In this document: piece by piece, positions 54,640 through 63,714 of the stretch | Layout of the letters: each line of letters opens with the position of its first letter | Numbering within the stretch: position 1 is the first letter of the stretch | Source of the DNA: Sediminibacillus terrae | GTDB taxonomy: Bacteria; Bacillota; Bacilli; Bacillales; Amphibacillaceae | Reading direction: 5' to 3' | Assembly (NCBI RefSeq): GCF_009602435.1 | Contig: NZ_VZDQ01000025.1 | Span: 1-64,000 of the forward strand | DNA length: 64,000 bases | Translations under genes and position numbers: made by a program | The notes under the pieces: generated by a model | Seen by the model: the letters and a program-made list of their open reading frames with translations, nothing else | What the model was told of the DNA's origin: nothing | Databases searched by the model: none

Positions 54640-55581
54640 ATGGCCAAACATGTAAGCGCGGACCAAGTGGAAGTTGCTCGTAATGTGGATCTCATAGACT
54701 ATCTTGAGCGTAAGGGAGAACCATTGAAGAGAGAAGGGAGGTACTACCGACATCAAGTGCATGACAGCCTAGTGATTAAAGACCAAATGTATGCTTGGAA
54801 CTCGAAAGATGAAAAAGGAGCTGGAGTCATTAACTTTGCGAAAATGTTTTATGGCATGAGCTTTCCGGAGGCTGTTCTGGATCTGAATGCACAAGGTTAT
54901 AAAGTGAAAGATAATTTTCAAGAGCAAAAGCCTAAAAAGCCTTATCAATACCCTTCTCATTATGAAGTGAATGATAGGACAAAGGCTAAAAATTATCTTA
55001 CGAATGAACGTAAGATTCATCCGAAAATTGTCAATTGGCTTGATAGCAAAGATTTAATCGCGCAGGATAAGCTCGGAAATGTAGTATTTAAGTGGAAGCA
55101 GCAGGGAGAGATCGTAGGGGCAGATCGACAAGGTACTTCTCCTATGAAAGATGGGAGAATGTTTAAAGGGATTGATAGGAACAGCCATGGTTCGGCTGGG
55201 TTCTCAGTTGATATTGGTAAACCACATTCTATTTATCTTTTTGAAAGCCCAATTGATGCGTTGTCCTATTGGAGTATTAAGAAGGAAAAACTGCAGAACA
55301 CTCGGTTAGTTTCCATGTCTGGGCTTAAGCGGCAGACCATGATTGGTGAAATAAAACGGATGGGCAAAGAAGGTCATAAGGTGAAGCAGATAACTTTTTG
55401 TACAGATAATGATAAGGCTGGAAGAGAGTTTGCTAACAGGTATCATCAGCTAATGACAGACACTATAGCTAAAATTGATTTTCCTATTAATAAAGATTGG
55501 AATATGGAGGTGATCAAGAAGACCAAGCTGCAAATCCAAAGTTTTATGCCTCAAAACAAAAAGAGTTATAGAGAAGGATAG
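54640..55581 (+). CDS. TOPRIM / DUF3991 primase-like protein
   Basis: 313 aa. N-terminal zinc-less CHC2-like region (VDLIDYLERKGEPLKREGRYY, HDSLVIKDQMYAWNS), DUF3991 middle and a TOPRIM domain (IYLFESPIDALSY with catalytic Glu; FCTDNDKAGREFA with D-x-D). Likely primes the transferred strand in the recipient. ATG 54640 after AAAGGAGG; the upstream in-frame codons run through the terminator. Last gene of the transfer region. Confidence 0.82.
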   Translation: MAKHVSADQVEVARNVDLIDYLERKGEPLKREGRYYRHQVHDSLVIKDQMYAWNSKDEKGAGVINFAKMFYGMSFPEAVLDLNAQGYKVKDNFQEQKPKKPYQYPSHYEVNDRTKAKNYLTNERKIHPKIVNWLDSKDLIAQDKLGNVVFKWKQQGEIVGADRQGTSPMKDGRMFKGIDRNSHGSAGFSVDIGKPHSIYLFESPIDALSYWSIKKEKLQNTRLVSMSGLKRQTMIGEIKRMGKEGHKVKQITFCTDNDKAGREFANRYHQLMTDTIAKIDFPINKDWNMEVIKKTKLQIQSFMPQNKKSYREG

Positions 55582-55997
55582 AATAATTTAAATATAGGAT
55601 TTTAACTTCTCGAAGGTGTGTTCCGTAATATAGTAACGACTAACCTGGACTAGTTCCATATGTATTACGTATCCTTGATGCTTATCGTAAAGTAGTGTTC
55701 ACATGCACTAAAGTGATAAAAGTGGATAAGTAAATAACGATATGATGTCGTACACGAATTGATTCCTGGAAACATTTCTTAATACATCCGAGTAAACTCT
55801 CAAAAGTCTAGTGAACTTTTGAGAGTTTTTGTGTTTTATAAAAAGCAAAGTGAATCGTGTTACATTTTTGTTAAATTTAGTCGACTTTTGTCAAAATATA
55901 ATGGATTTACCTCTATAATTAGCTTGCAAGATGTTCGTATGACGTTAGGTTTATTGTCATTCTTAAAATATAAAATACAAAACAAGGAGTCATATCA
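55582..55997. other. 416-nt gap between the transfer region and the carboxypeptidase
   Basis: No credible gene. It contains the terminator at 55796-55830 and an AT-rich promoter region before 55998 (TATAAT at about 55913-55918). Confidence 0.5.
55796..55830 (+). terminator. Strong terminator ending the transfer operon
   Basis: Perfect ACTCTCAAAAGT/ACTTTTGAGAGT 12-bp stem with a 7-nt loop and TTTTT. Confidence 0.85.
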
Positions 55998-57176
55998 ATG
56001 AAGAAATCTGTTTTAACTATCCTAGTCTATTTTACTTTTTATGTTGCATTCTCGCCCACAATAAACGCGGAAAAAGATGTCACACCTCCAGCGATTTCTA
56101 GTGAATCGGCTATTGTATTAGAAAAAAATACAGGTGAAATTATTTACGAAAAAAATGCAGAAAGAAGAATGTATCCTGCGAGCCTAACTAAAATTGCTAC
56201 TGCTATTTACGCGATTGAAAACGGAGACCTTGATGAACGGGTAACTGTTAGTAAAAAAGCGAGTGAAACTGCCGGATCAAGTGTTTACATTCAAGAGGGT
56301 GACCAGATAAAACTTAGACAGCTTGTACAAGGCCTATTAATTAACTCTGGGAACGATGCAGGTGTTGCTATTGCTGAGCATTTGAGTGATAATGTTGCTC
56401 AATTTACGGCTGATCTAAACATATACCTCGAAAATAAGGTAGGCGTAAAAAATACGACGTTTTATAATCCTCATGGACTATTTAATAGACTTCACATGAC
56501 TACAGCAAAGGACTTGGCAAGAATTACACAATACGCCATGAAGAATGATCAATTTAACACTATATTCGGTACTAAGAGGCTTGTCTGGAAGAGTGAGTCT
56601 TGGAACACCACCCTTTACACTCATCATAAATTGATGAGAGAAAATCCTTATAAAGGTATAACGGGTGGAAAAACTGGTTATATAAATCAAGCAGGGTTTA
56701 CTCTAGCTACAAGTGCTACTAGAGGTCAAACAAGCTTAATTGTCATTACGTTAAAGACTGTAAATCAAAATCAAGCGTATGAGGATACAGAAAAGTTACT
56801 TGACTATGGATTTAATAATTTTCAGACATCAACTCTTGAAAAAGGAAGTACATTTACACTTTTAAAGGAAGAATATCGACTTCCTAAAACGCTATCGTAC
56901 ACACACTTAAAAGTAGATAAAATTGAAAAAACGGTTGAAAGCTCAGGGGATTTAATTATTTCTACAGCTCAAGGAAAAGTGTTATCTTCAGTTGAATTAG
57001 AAAAGGTCGCACCTAAATTGCCAATTTTAGAGAATTTATTTTCTATTAATACAGCAAATGTTCAAGGCCCTAGTGATTTTCAAGCTCATAATCAGAAGTA
57101 CCCGGCAATAACCTGCCCAGGAAGTTATCGTTTGATTAAAAAGAGTACATTTTTGGGCCAACCTTTCAAATGTTAA
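55998..57176 (+). CDS. D-alanyl-D-alanine carboxypeptidase (DacA/PBP5-type, class C LMM PBP)
   Basis: 392 aa. Signal peptide ending near NAEKD, then the penicillin-binding fold with S62-L-T-K, S117-G-N and K225-T-G. Removes the terminal D-Ala of stem pentapeptides outside the membrane. The C-terminal part is DacA-like but I see no amphipathic membrane-anchor helix, and it ends in Cys, so it may be released. SD AAGGAGT. First of a series of cell-wall genes on this element. Confidence 0.9.
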   Translation: MKKSVLTILVYFTFYVAFSPTINAEKDVTPPAISSESAIVLEKNTGEIIYEKNAERRMYPASLTKIATAIYAIENGDLDERVTVSKKASETAGSSVYIQEGDQIKLRQLVQGLLINSGNDAGVAIAEHLSDNVAQFTADLNIYLENKVGVKNTTFYNPHGLFNRLHMTTAKDLARITQYAMKNDQFNTIFGTKRLVWKSESWNTTLYTHHKLMRENPYKGITGGKTGYINQAGFTLATSATRGQTSLIVITLKTVNQNQAYEDTEKLLDYGFNNFQTSTLEKGSTFTLLKEEYRLPKTLSYTHLKVDKIEKTVESSGDLIISTAQGKVLSSVELEKVAPKLPILENLFSINTANVQGPSDFQAHNQKYPAITCPGSYRLIKKSTFLGQPFKC

Positions 57177-57573
57177 AGAATTAATAATATCTTTTCTTAA
57201 ATATAAGTGTAACTTAGCGCTACAATGATGTGAAAACTGATTTATCAAGTAATGATAAATAGAGACAAGCCCATACACTTTACAAATCAGTTGAAGTTAA
57301 TCATTTTTTTTTGAATATTCACGATGGTGATTTAAGTAATTGCATTTATCTAATTTATTTGAACGTATAGTTAGTTGTCGAAAAGTTTTAGAGTTTCTAT
57401 CATTAAGGTCATACTCTTAATACTTTTATGCTTTTAAAATCAAACTTGGCTACTAAGGTAACAGTGTTCAAAGAAAATAAAAAACTACTCAAATAATTTA
57501 CCCTTCTTCATAGTTTCTCCATATTTTTTCATTAGAATAATAAAGCTAGTAAAATAGTGGAGGAGAAGAGTAA
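57177..57573. other. 397-nt gap before asnB
   Basis: No gene. An inverted pair AACTGATTT (57234) / AAATCAGTT (57286), enclosing TTTATCA/TGATAAA, followed by TTTTTTTT near 57305 may end the carboxypeptidase transcript. The rest is AT-rich with no T-box-like sequence. Confidence 0.45.
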
Positions 57574-59400
57574 ATGTGTGGGTTTACAGGATTTATTGGA
57601 AGTACAAATAACGATTTGGCGGTTATAGAACAGATGATCGAGCGTATTATTCATCGAGGTCCAGATTCATCAGGAGTGTTTTTAGACAAAGAGGCTGCGC
57701 TTGGCTTCCGACGATTAAGTATTATTGACTTAGATCATGGAAGTCAACCGATTTATAATGAAGATGGATTACTCGTTCTGATATTTAATGGGGAAATTTA
57801 TAACTTCCCTAAGCTGAGAGAAGAACTTATTTCAAAAGGGCATATTTTCCAAACGCACACGGATAGTGAGGTTCTAATCCATGGGTATGAAGAATATGGA
57901 GAAGATCTGGTGGAAAAGTTAAGGGGAATGTTTGCCTTTGTCATTTGGGATAAACAAGAGAAGAAGTTGTTTGCTGCGCGCGATATGTTTGGAATTAAGC
58001 CTTTTTATTATGGGTTAATGGATGGCACGTTGCTTTTTGGTTCTGAAATTAAAAGCTTTTTGCCTCACCCGGAATTTAAAAAGGAATTTAATGAAAAGGC
58101 ATTAAAGCCATATTTGACGTTTCAATACCCTGTCTCAAATGAGACCTTTTTCAAAGGGGTCTATAAATTACCTGCTGCGCACTATATGACGTATCAAAAT
58201 GGTGAACTGAAAGTAGAACGTTATTGGTCACCAGAATTTAATGAATCCGATCAGCCTCTCGAAGAACTTGTTGGTGAAATTGATGATGTCATAAGGGAAT
58301 CTGTACAAGCGCACAAAATTAGTGACGTAAAAGTGGGTTCATTTTTATCCAGTGGGGTAGACTCAAGTTATGTGGCTTCAGTCTTAAAGCCTAATAAAAC
58401 GTTTACTGTAGGATTTAGTGACAGAAGCTTCTCAGAAATTGATAATGCCAAGGCTCTTTCAGATAATCTAGGAATTGAGAACGTAAATGAAGTTTTAGAT
58501 CCTGAACTCTGCTTTGAAAAACTGGAAGATATTCAATACATGATGGATGAGCCTCATTCCAATCCATCAATTGTACCACTCTATTTCTTAGCAGAGCTTG
58601 CAAGTCGTGATGTGACGGTCGTGCTTTCAGGGGAAGGTGCCGATGAATTATTCGGGGGGTATGCCGAGTATGAAACGACAGCGCCTTTGAGAAAGTACAG
58701 AAAACTTCCTCTATGGGTGCGTAAGCCTTTAGGTCAAGCAGCGAAGCAATTGCCTGATATCAAAGGAAAGAATTTTCTTGTTCGAGGAGGTCTCCCTGCC
58801 GAAGAATGGTTTATTGGCCAAGCAAATATCTTCAAAGAAACTGATGTAACAGCTCTCTTAAAAGAAGACTATAAAAATGCTCCATCCGTTAAGGATATTG
58901 TACAGCCTTATTTTGATCAGGTGAAAGATAAAAGCGACCTGACAAAAATGCAGTACTTAGATCTCCATCTTTGGCTTGTTGATGATATTTTATTAAAAGC
59001 CGATAAAATGAGTATGGCTCATTCTCTTGAATTAAGGGTACCTTTCTTAGATAAGAAAGTGATGGAAACAGCAGCGAAAATACCAGATAAATATCGTGTG
59101 AATGAGATCGATACAAAATACGCTCTTAGGTTATCAGCAGCACGTGCGCTGCCGGAAGAATCAGCAAATCGTAAAAAAATTGGTTTCCCGGTTCCCATTA
59201 GGAATTGGATTCGGAATGAGAAGTATTATAAAACGATAAAGTCTTATTTTGAAAGCTCAAATGCAGAGAAATTCTTTAATAAGAATGGACTTTTAGAACT
59301 TCTAAATGACCATTACGAAGGAAAAGCGAACAATGCTCGTAAAGTCTGGACGGTATTTATGTTTCTTGTTTGGTACAAAAAGTACTTTGAAGAATATTAA
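57574..59400 (+). CDS. asnB: Asparagine synthetase B-type glutamine amidotransferase
   Basis: 608 aa. Class II glutaminase domain with N-terminal nucleophile Cys2 (MCGFTGFIG), RRLSIIDL, NGEIYNF and the AsnB synthetase domain with the PP-loop SSGVDSSYVAS (about residue 257) and SGEGADELFGG. Full length. Family members make Asn or amidate other carboxyls; in B. subtilis and Lactobacillus some AsnB-type enzymes amidate meso-DAP of peptidoglycan. Next to cell-wall genes, such a role is plausible here. SD GGAGGAG. Confidence 0.88.
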   Translation: MCGFTGFIGSTNNDLAVIEQMIERIIHRGPDSSGVFLDKEAALGFRRLSIIDLDHGSQPIYNEDGLLVLIFNGEIYNFPKLREELISKGHIFQTHTDSEVLIHGYEEYGEDLVEKLRGMFAFVIWDKQEKKLFAARDMFGIKPFYYGLMDGTLLFGSEIKSFLPHPEFKKEFNEKALKPYLTFQYPVSNETFFKGVYKLPAAHYMTYQNGELKVERYWSPEFNESDQPLEELVGEIDDVIRESVQAHKISDVKVGSFLSSGVDSSYVASVLKPNKTFTVGFSDRSFSEIDNAKALSDNLGIENVNEVLDPELCFEKLEDIQYMMDEPHSNPSIVPLYFLAELASRDVTVVLSGEGADELFGGYAEYETTAPLRKYRKLPLWVRKPLGQAAKQLPDIKGKNFLVRGGLPAEEWFIGQANIFKETDVTALLKEDYKNAPSVKDIVQPYFDQVKDKSDLTKMQYLDLHLWLVDDILLKADKMSMAHSLELRVPFLDKKVMETAAKIPDKYRVNEIDTKYALRLSAARALPEESANRKKIGFPVPIRNWIRNEKYYKTIKSYFESSNAEKFFNKNGLLELLNDHYEGKANNARKVWTVFMFLVWYKKYFEEY

Positions 59401-59460
59401 TCGCTTCTAAGTTCGTATTGGAAATTTTTACTGATGCCTCCACAAAACGCCCTATATACA

Positions 59461-59490
59461 AAAGCTCTCCTTTTTTAGGAGAGCTTTTAT
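59461..59490 (+). terminator. Terminator after asnB
   Basis: AAAGCTCTCC and GGAGAGCTTTT form a 10-bp stem with a T-rich loop and tail. Confidence 0.8.
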
Positions 59491-59534
59491 TAAAATTTTC
59501 TATGGATCTTTAATCATAAACAGGGAGGAATTCG

Positions 59535-60539
59535 ATGAGAAAAAAATGGGTATATATTCTGATTCCTACTTTGTGTATAGGTGTATTAGTTATAGCTTTA
59601 CCTTGTGATAAAACAAGTAAAGGAGCAAGGGATATGCCAGGGGGGAGGGTGATTCAGTCAGAGGGGAATTTCATATTGAGAAACAACAGAAATAACCAAC
59701 CTCTTAAAAACTACACCGTGGTCTTGGAAGATAAAGAAAAAGGTGACCTAAAAGCTTCTGAACGAACAGATGATTTGGGAAGAATACAAACGGGGCCGCT
59801 GACAGCTGGTAAATCCTATAAAGTTATTGTCACCTCACCTGATAGAAAACGTGGACCGTTACCTTTAGAGAATGGAAAACTCTATCGACACTCTCTTTCC
59901 AAAACCCCAGTTATACTTGAAATATATGAAGAAAGGAAACCCACCCTTTTAGACTTTCCTACAGTTATGCAGGAACCTGAATTTCCAAATGGATGTGAAA
60001 TAACTTCGATTACATCAATTCTTAACTACGAAGGAATCGATGTAACAAAAGTTACGATGTCCGATGACTATCTCATAAAAAAACCATTTAGCTACAAGGA
60101 AGGCAAACGGTTTGGGGCTAATCCTGATAAGGCATATGGAGGTAATCCTAGAAGTGAAAATAGTGGATGGTATGTTTTTGAGGATCCGATTGTGGACGCA
60201 GCAAACCAGTTAATCGCATCCACGGATAAAAATTTGACTGCAAAAAAAGTCAGCGGTAGCTCTAAAAAAGAAATATTGAATTACATTGAGACCGGCACTC
60301 CAGTTATGGTGTGGACGACGCTAGATCTTTCAACACCTGTTAAAAGTGGAGGATGGTATATGTATGGGACAGAAAAATTCCATTCATCTTATACTAATTT
60401 ACACGCCATGGTATTAACTGGATGGGAAAATGGCAAGGTACATGTAATGAATCCACTTAAGGGTGAAGTCGTATATGAAGAAGAGAAACTATTCAAAAGT
60501 TACAAAGAAATGGGCAGTAGAGCCGTAATTATACAATGA
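59535..60539 (+). CDS. Secreted C39-like papain-fold protein with prealbumin-like domain
   Basis: 334 aa. Signal/anchor segment (5-23) ending ALPCDKTSK (possible lipobox Cys24), a beta-rich domain (45-130; NNQPLKNYTVVLEDKEKG, DDLGRIQTGPLTAGKSYKV) and a C39_2 domain with Cys154 in FPNGCEITS, His290 in NLHAMVLTGW and Asn in VMNPLKG. The catalytic triad Cys-His-Asn is present, so it may be an active extracytoplasmic peptidase. Substrate unknown; placed between asnB and the MurE paralogue. Confidence 0.75.
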   Translation: MRKKWVYILIPTLCIGVLVIALPCDKTSKGARDMPGGRVIQSEGNFILRNNRNNQPLKNYTVVLEDKEKGDLKASERTDDLGRIQTGPLTAGKSYKVIVTSPDRKRGPLPLENGKLYRHSLSKTPVILEIYEERKPTLLDFPTVMQEPEFPNGCEITSITSILNYEGIDVTKVTMSDDYLIKKPFSYKEGKRFGANPDKAYGGNPRSENSGWYVFEDPIVDAANQLIASTDKNLTAKKVSGSSKKEILNYIETGTPVMVWTTLDLSTPVKSGGWYMYGTEKFHSSYTNLHAMVLTGWENGKVHVMNPLKGEVVYEEEKLFKSYKEMGSRAVIIQ

Positions 60540-60557
60540 TTTTAAAGGAGTACAAGA

Positions 60558-62018
60558 ATGGAACTTCATGAAGTAGGGGCCATCCTGAATAGCAAGACAA
60601 GAGACAGTGTAATGGAACACTCCAAAACGATTATAAGGGGAATATCCTATAAATCACAAGATGTCCAGGAAGGATATCTATTTGTTGCAATCAAAGGATA
60701 TCAACAGGACGGACATCTTTATATTCAACAAGCGATTGATAATGGAGCTTGTGCGATCATCGGGGAAGAAAAGTGGCCGAATTTATCTGTTCCCTATTTT
60801 CAAGTGGAGAATAGTCGTAAAGCTTTAGGGTTGATTAGTGACCATTATTATGACTTTCCTACGGATGGCAAGATACTAATAGGCGTCACAGGTACAAACG
60901 GTAAAACCACCACCAGTTCTCTTATAACACATATTTTAGAAAATAATGGATCTTCTTGTGCTTTTTTCGGTAGCACAAAAAACATTATTAATGGAAAGGT
61001 TTATCCAACAATCAATACCACACCTAACTTACTAGAAATAAATAGACTATTAGCCGGAAGTAAAGATGATGTGGTGGTCATGGAAGTATCCTCCCACGCT
61101 TTAACACAGCATAGAATTGAAGGGCTCTCGTTCGATTATGCTTTATTCACCAACCTTTCTCATGATCATTTAGATTATCATGGTTCTATGGAAGACTATT
61201 TCCAAGCTAAAAGAAAGCTGTTTGAGATGTTGAAAGAAGACGGAAAAGCTATCGTTAACACGGATGATTATTGGGGCCAGCAATTGGCGAGTCAGCTTGT
61301 GGGTCATGGAGTCCCCACGATAACCATAGGTGAATATGGGAAAAGGGATGTGAAACTGGAAAGCTATGCTTCTAACCCAAGGAGTTTACTTTTGAAAGAA
61401 AATAACGAAATAATTTCGATAAAACCTTTGCTGTACGGACTTCATAACATGTATAACATCGCGATAGCTTATGGGACAGCGAAACAAATAGGAGTTGAGA
61501 AAGAAGGTATCGTCCAATCGATTGAACGTTTTGAAGGTGTAGAGGGCAGATTTAATGTTAAACATCTTAATAATGGAGCTACCCTGATCATTGATTATGC
61601 TCATACTCCCGATGCTCTTTTTCACTGCTTGAATACAGTGAGAGAGCAGGTTTCGAACAAGGTTATTCATGTATTTGGATTTAGAGGGGACAGAGACACG
61701 ACCAAAAGAAGGGAGATGATATCAATCTCATCTGAGATGAGTGACTGTTATATCCTTACCTTCGATGATCTTAACTCTGTTTCCCAGATAGAGATGAAGA
61801 ATACTTTAATTGGACTTCAAGAAAAGTATGGGAATGAAAAGGGAAAGGTGATAACAGATCGTACATTAGCAATTGAAAGTGCCATAAATATGGCCGAAAC
61901 AGGAGACTGGATTCTCATTACAGGTAAGGGGTATGAGAAGTACCAACAACGTTATTATTATCCTGTTCAAGATGATGAAGAGGCTGCGTTGTATTTTTTA
62001 AATGAAAAAGAAGAATAA
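60558..62018 (+). CDS. Mur ligase, MurE paralogue with altered amino-acid specificity motif
   Basis: 486 aa with the three Mur ligase domains. ATP loop GVTGTNGKTTTSS near residue 110; the MurE motifs NTTPNLLEI, EVSSHAL, SHDHLDYHGSMEDYFQAK (carbamylated Lys) and DYAHTPD are intact. MurE adds the third stem residue to UDP-MurNAc-Ala-Glu. The DNPR (DAP) or DNPA (Lys) selection loop is absent: the site reads LTFDDLNSVS, and the usual GGDRD..KR loop reads FRGDRDTTKR. Probably a paralogue using a different amino acid. SD AAAGGAG. Confidence 0.85.
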   Translation: MELHEVGAILNSKTRDSVMEHSKTIIRGISYKSQDVQEGYLFVAIKGYQQDGHLYIQQAIDNGACAIIGEEKWPNLSVPYFQVENSRKALGLISDHYYDFPTDGKILIGVTGTNGKTTTSSLITHILENNGSSCAFFGSTKNIINGKVYPTINTTPNLLEINRLLAGSKDDVVVMEVSSHALTQHRIEGLSFDYALFTNLSHDHLDYHGSMEDYFQAKRKLFEMLKEDGKAIVNTDDYWGQQLASQLVGHGVPTITIGEYGKRDVKLESYASNPRSLLLKENNEIISIKPLLYGLHNMYNIAIAYGTAKQIGVEKEGIVQSIERFEGVEGRFNVKHLNNGATLIIDYAHTPDALFHCLNTVREQVSNKVIHVFGFRGDRDTTKRREMISISSEMSDCYILTFDDLNSVSQIEMKNTLIGLQEKYGNEKGKVITDRTLAIESAINMAETGDWILITGKGYEKYQQRYYYPVQDDEEAALYFLNEKEE

Positions 62019-62367
62019 CAAAATTAAAGTGTTAGCGACTTCTTAACTGAACTATATTTATTGATTATATAAGATGTTTAACATAACTTTTGACATGCTC
62101 TTACTGTAATATCTTCCATGCTATTAAATAAACTCTACAAATGAAAATGAATGGATATTTAAATCTCGCTGTAACTCTTAATATCCCCTTACGAGTCATG
62201 AAACTTGTGGGAGGATATTAAGAGTGCTTTGTTGAATGTAATAAAACCCCTTATGATAAGGAGTTTGCCGCCTTCTGTTATGTTTTTTTATAAAAGGGTT
62301 GATTATTTTAGTAGCGGATTTAGATAAGATTCACGAATTTTCCAATTTGAAATAAAATAATGCAGAG
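62019..62367. other. 349-nt gap with inverted repeats
   Basis: Holds the perfect 13-bp inverted pair ACTCTTAATATCC (62174-62186) / GGATATTAAGAGT (62213-62225) without a T-run, and a second hairpin AAACCCCTTAT/ATAAGGAGTTT (62246-62268). No gene seen. Confidence 0.55.
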
Positions 62368-62373
62368 GTGATC

Positions 62374-62748
62374 ATGGTGTGTTTGGACAACGGTGCAATT
62401 GAACAACAGGCAAAAGGCTGCTTTATAGAAATTCAGAAAAATTCAATCTATAAACCGATTAAGTTAATTTTGGCTGACGGAACGTCTATACTAGTCCAGA
62501 ATAATACTGAATTCAAATTTTTAAATTCCACTGTTTTAATTGATAAAATAATCTTATCAGACGATGATGGGAAACTTTACTCTATAAAATCAAATCTGAA
62601 TGGATTACGCTTTGCAAAGGGCGAAATAAATTATTATGAATATTTATGGTATTGTAAAAGAGAAATCGGGATCCTAATAACCATACTGCTTATGTCATTC
62701 GGTGTTTTTATTTCATTAGGGTGGCTTTTATTGAAATATTTAGTGTAA
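62374..62748 (+). CDS. Hypothetical protein with C-terminal membrane helix
   Basis: 124 aa. Soluble beta-rich N-terminal part (about 85 residues) and one strong membrane segment near the C-terminus (GILITILLMSFGVFISLGWLLL trimmed: ITILLMSFGVFISLGW). Tail-anchored layout. ATG 62374 follows AGAGGTGATC. No family recognised; small protein at the end of the cell-wall cluster. Confidence 0.55.
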   Translation: MVCLDNGAIEQQAKGCFIEIQKNSIYKPIKLILADGTSILVQNNTEFKFLNSTVLIDKIILSDDDGKLYSIKSNLNGLRFAKGEINYYEYLWYCKREIGILITILLMSFGVFISLGWLLLKYLV

Positions 62749-62751
62749 ATA

Positions 62752-62844
62752 ACACACCATTTTACAATGTGTGTAATTCATATAGAATTACAAGATTATT
62801 TCCACATAAATATGGCCGCCCTCTTATAAATAAAGTTAGGCGGC
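62752..62844. terminator. Hairpins between the converging small gene and lgt
   Basis: ACACACCATT/AATGTGTGT (62752-62774) and GCCGCC/GGCGGC (62815-62844). Neither has a long T-run, but their position between two converging genes suggests terminators. Confidence 0.5.
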
Positions 62845-62883
62845 GAAATAAATTAATATAAGTTAGTGACTGGTCTTTACAAG

Positions 62884-63714
62884 TTATTTTTGATCTATTC
62901 TATTATAATGTACTCTTATTTTAAGGAAATAACGACGATAGATGATTGTACAAATAGCCCAAACAATGAGCACAACAGAGATAACTTGCGCAGTGCGAAG
63001 ATTCCAAATCATATATAAACTATCTGTACGCATCGCTTCTATAAAGAAACGACCAAACGAATACCAGATGACATAACTTAAGAAAACCTCTCCTCTAATT
63101 GGATTGTACTTTCTAAGTATTATTAATAGGGTGAATCCTGTAATATTCCACAAAGATTCATATAAAAAAGTTGGATGGTATAGAATACCATCAATGGCCA
63201 TTTGGTTGATAATGAAATTTGGCAAGTGTTGCATGAAATTATTATAAAATTCTTCAGATACAGGTCCCCCGTGTGCTTCCTGGTTCATGAAGTTCCCCCA
63301 GCGTCCAATTGCTTGACCCAGAATAATACTTGGGGCAGCAATATCTACGAGTTTCCAAAAAGAAACCTTACGCACCCTTGCAAAAATCAAACCTGTTAAG
63401 GTGGCTCCGATTATAGCACCATGAATGGCGATACCACCTTCCCATATTGCAACTATGTCGATAAGAGGCCTCTCAGCATAACGTTCCCACTCGAATGCTA
63501 CATAATAGATTCGTGCGCATAATATTGCAATTGGAATTGCATAAACCACCAGGTCGACGAATGTTTCTTTGCTTACACCAATACGTTCTGCTTCTCGTAG
63601 AGCGAGAACCAATCCTAAATAGGCCCCAGCAGCAATGATGACACCGTACCAATATATAGTTAAAGGCCCCAATTCGATAAATACTCGACTTAAAGGTTCG
63701 GCCTCATAATTCAC
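62884..63714 (-). CDS. lgt: Prolipoprotein diacylglyceryl transferase Lgt
   Basis: 276 aa with seven membrane segments. Signature [14 protein letters not shown] (about residue 138) and the conserved H in the [10 protein letters not shown] segment and Tyr of the N-terminal [11 protein letters not shown] are present. Attaches diacylglycerol to the lipobox Cys of prolipoproteins. GTG start after AAGGAGG. Not in the usual hprK-lgt context and close to lipoprotein-coding mobile DNA, so possibly a second copy. Confidence 0.93.
   Translation of the reverse strand: MNYEAEPLSRVFIELGPLTIYWYGVIIAAGAYLGLVLALREAERIGVSKETFVDLVVYAIPIAILCARIYYVAFEWERYAERPLIDIVAIWEGGIAIHGAIIGATLTGLIFARVRKVSFWKLVDIAAPSIILGQAIGRWGNFMNQEAHGGPVSEEFYNNFMQHLPNFIINQMAIDGILYHPTFLYESLWNITGFTLLIILRKYNPIRGEVFLSYVIWYSFGRFFIEAMRTDSLYMIWNLRTAQVISVVLIVWAICTIIYRRYFLKIRVHYNRIDQK

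Noticed and set aside
57177-57573. T-box riboswitch upstream of asnB
   Set aside because: No AGGGTGG-type T-box sequence or specifier stem is visible.
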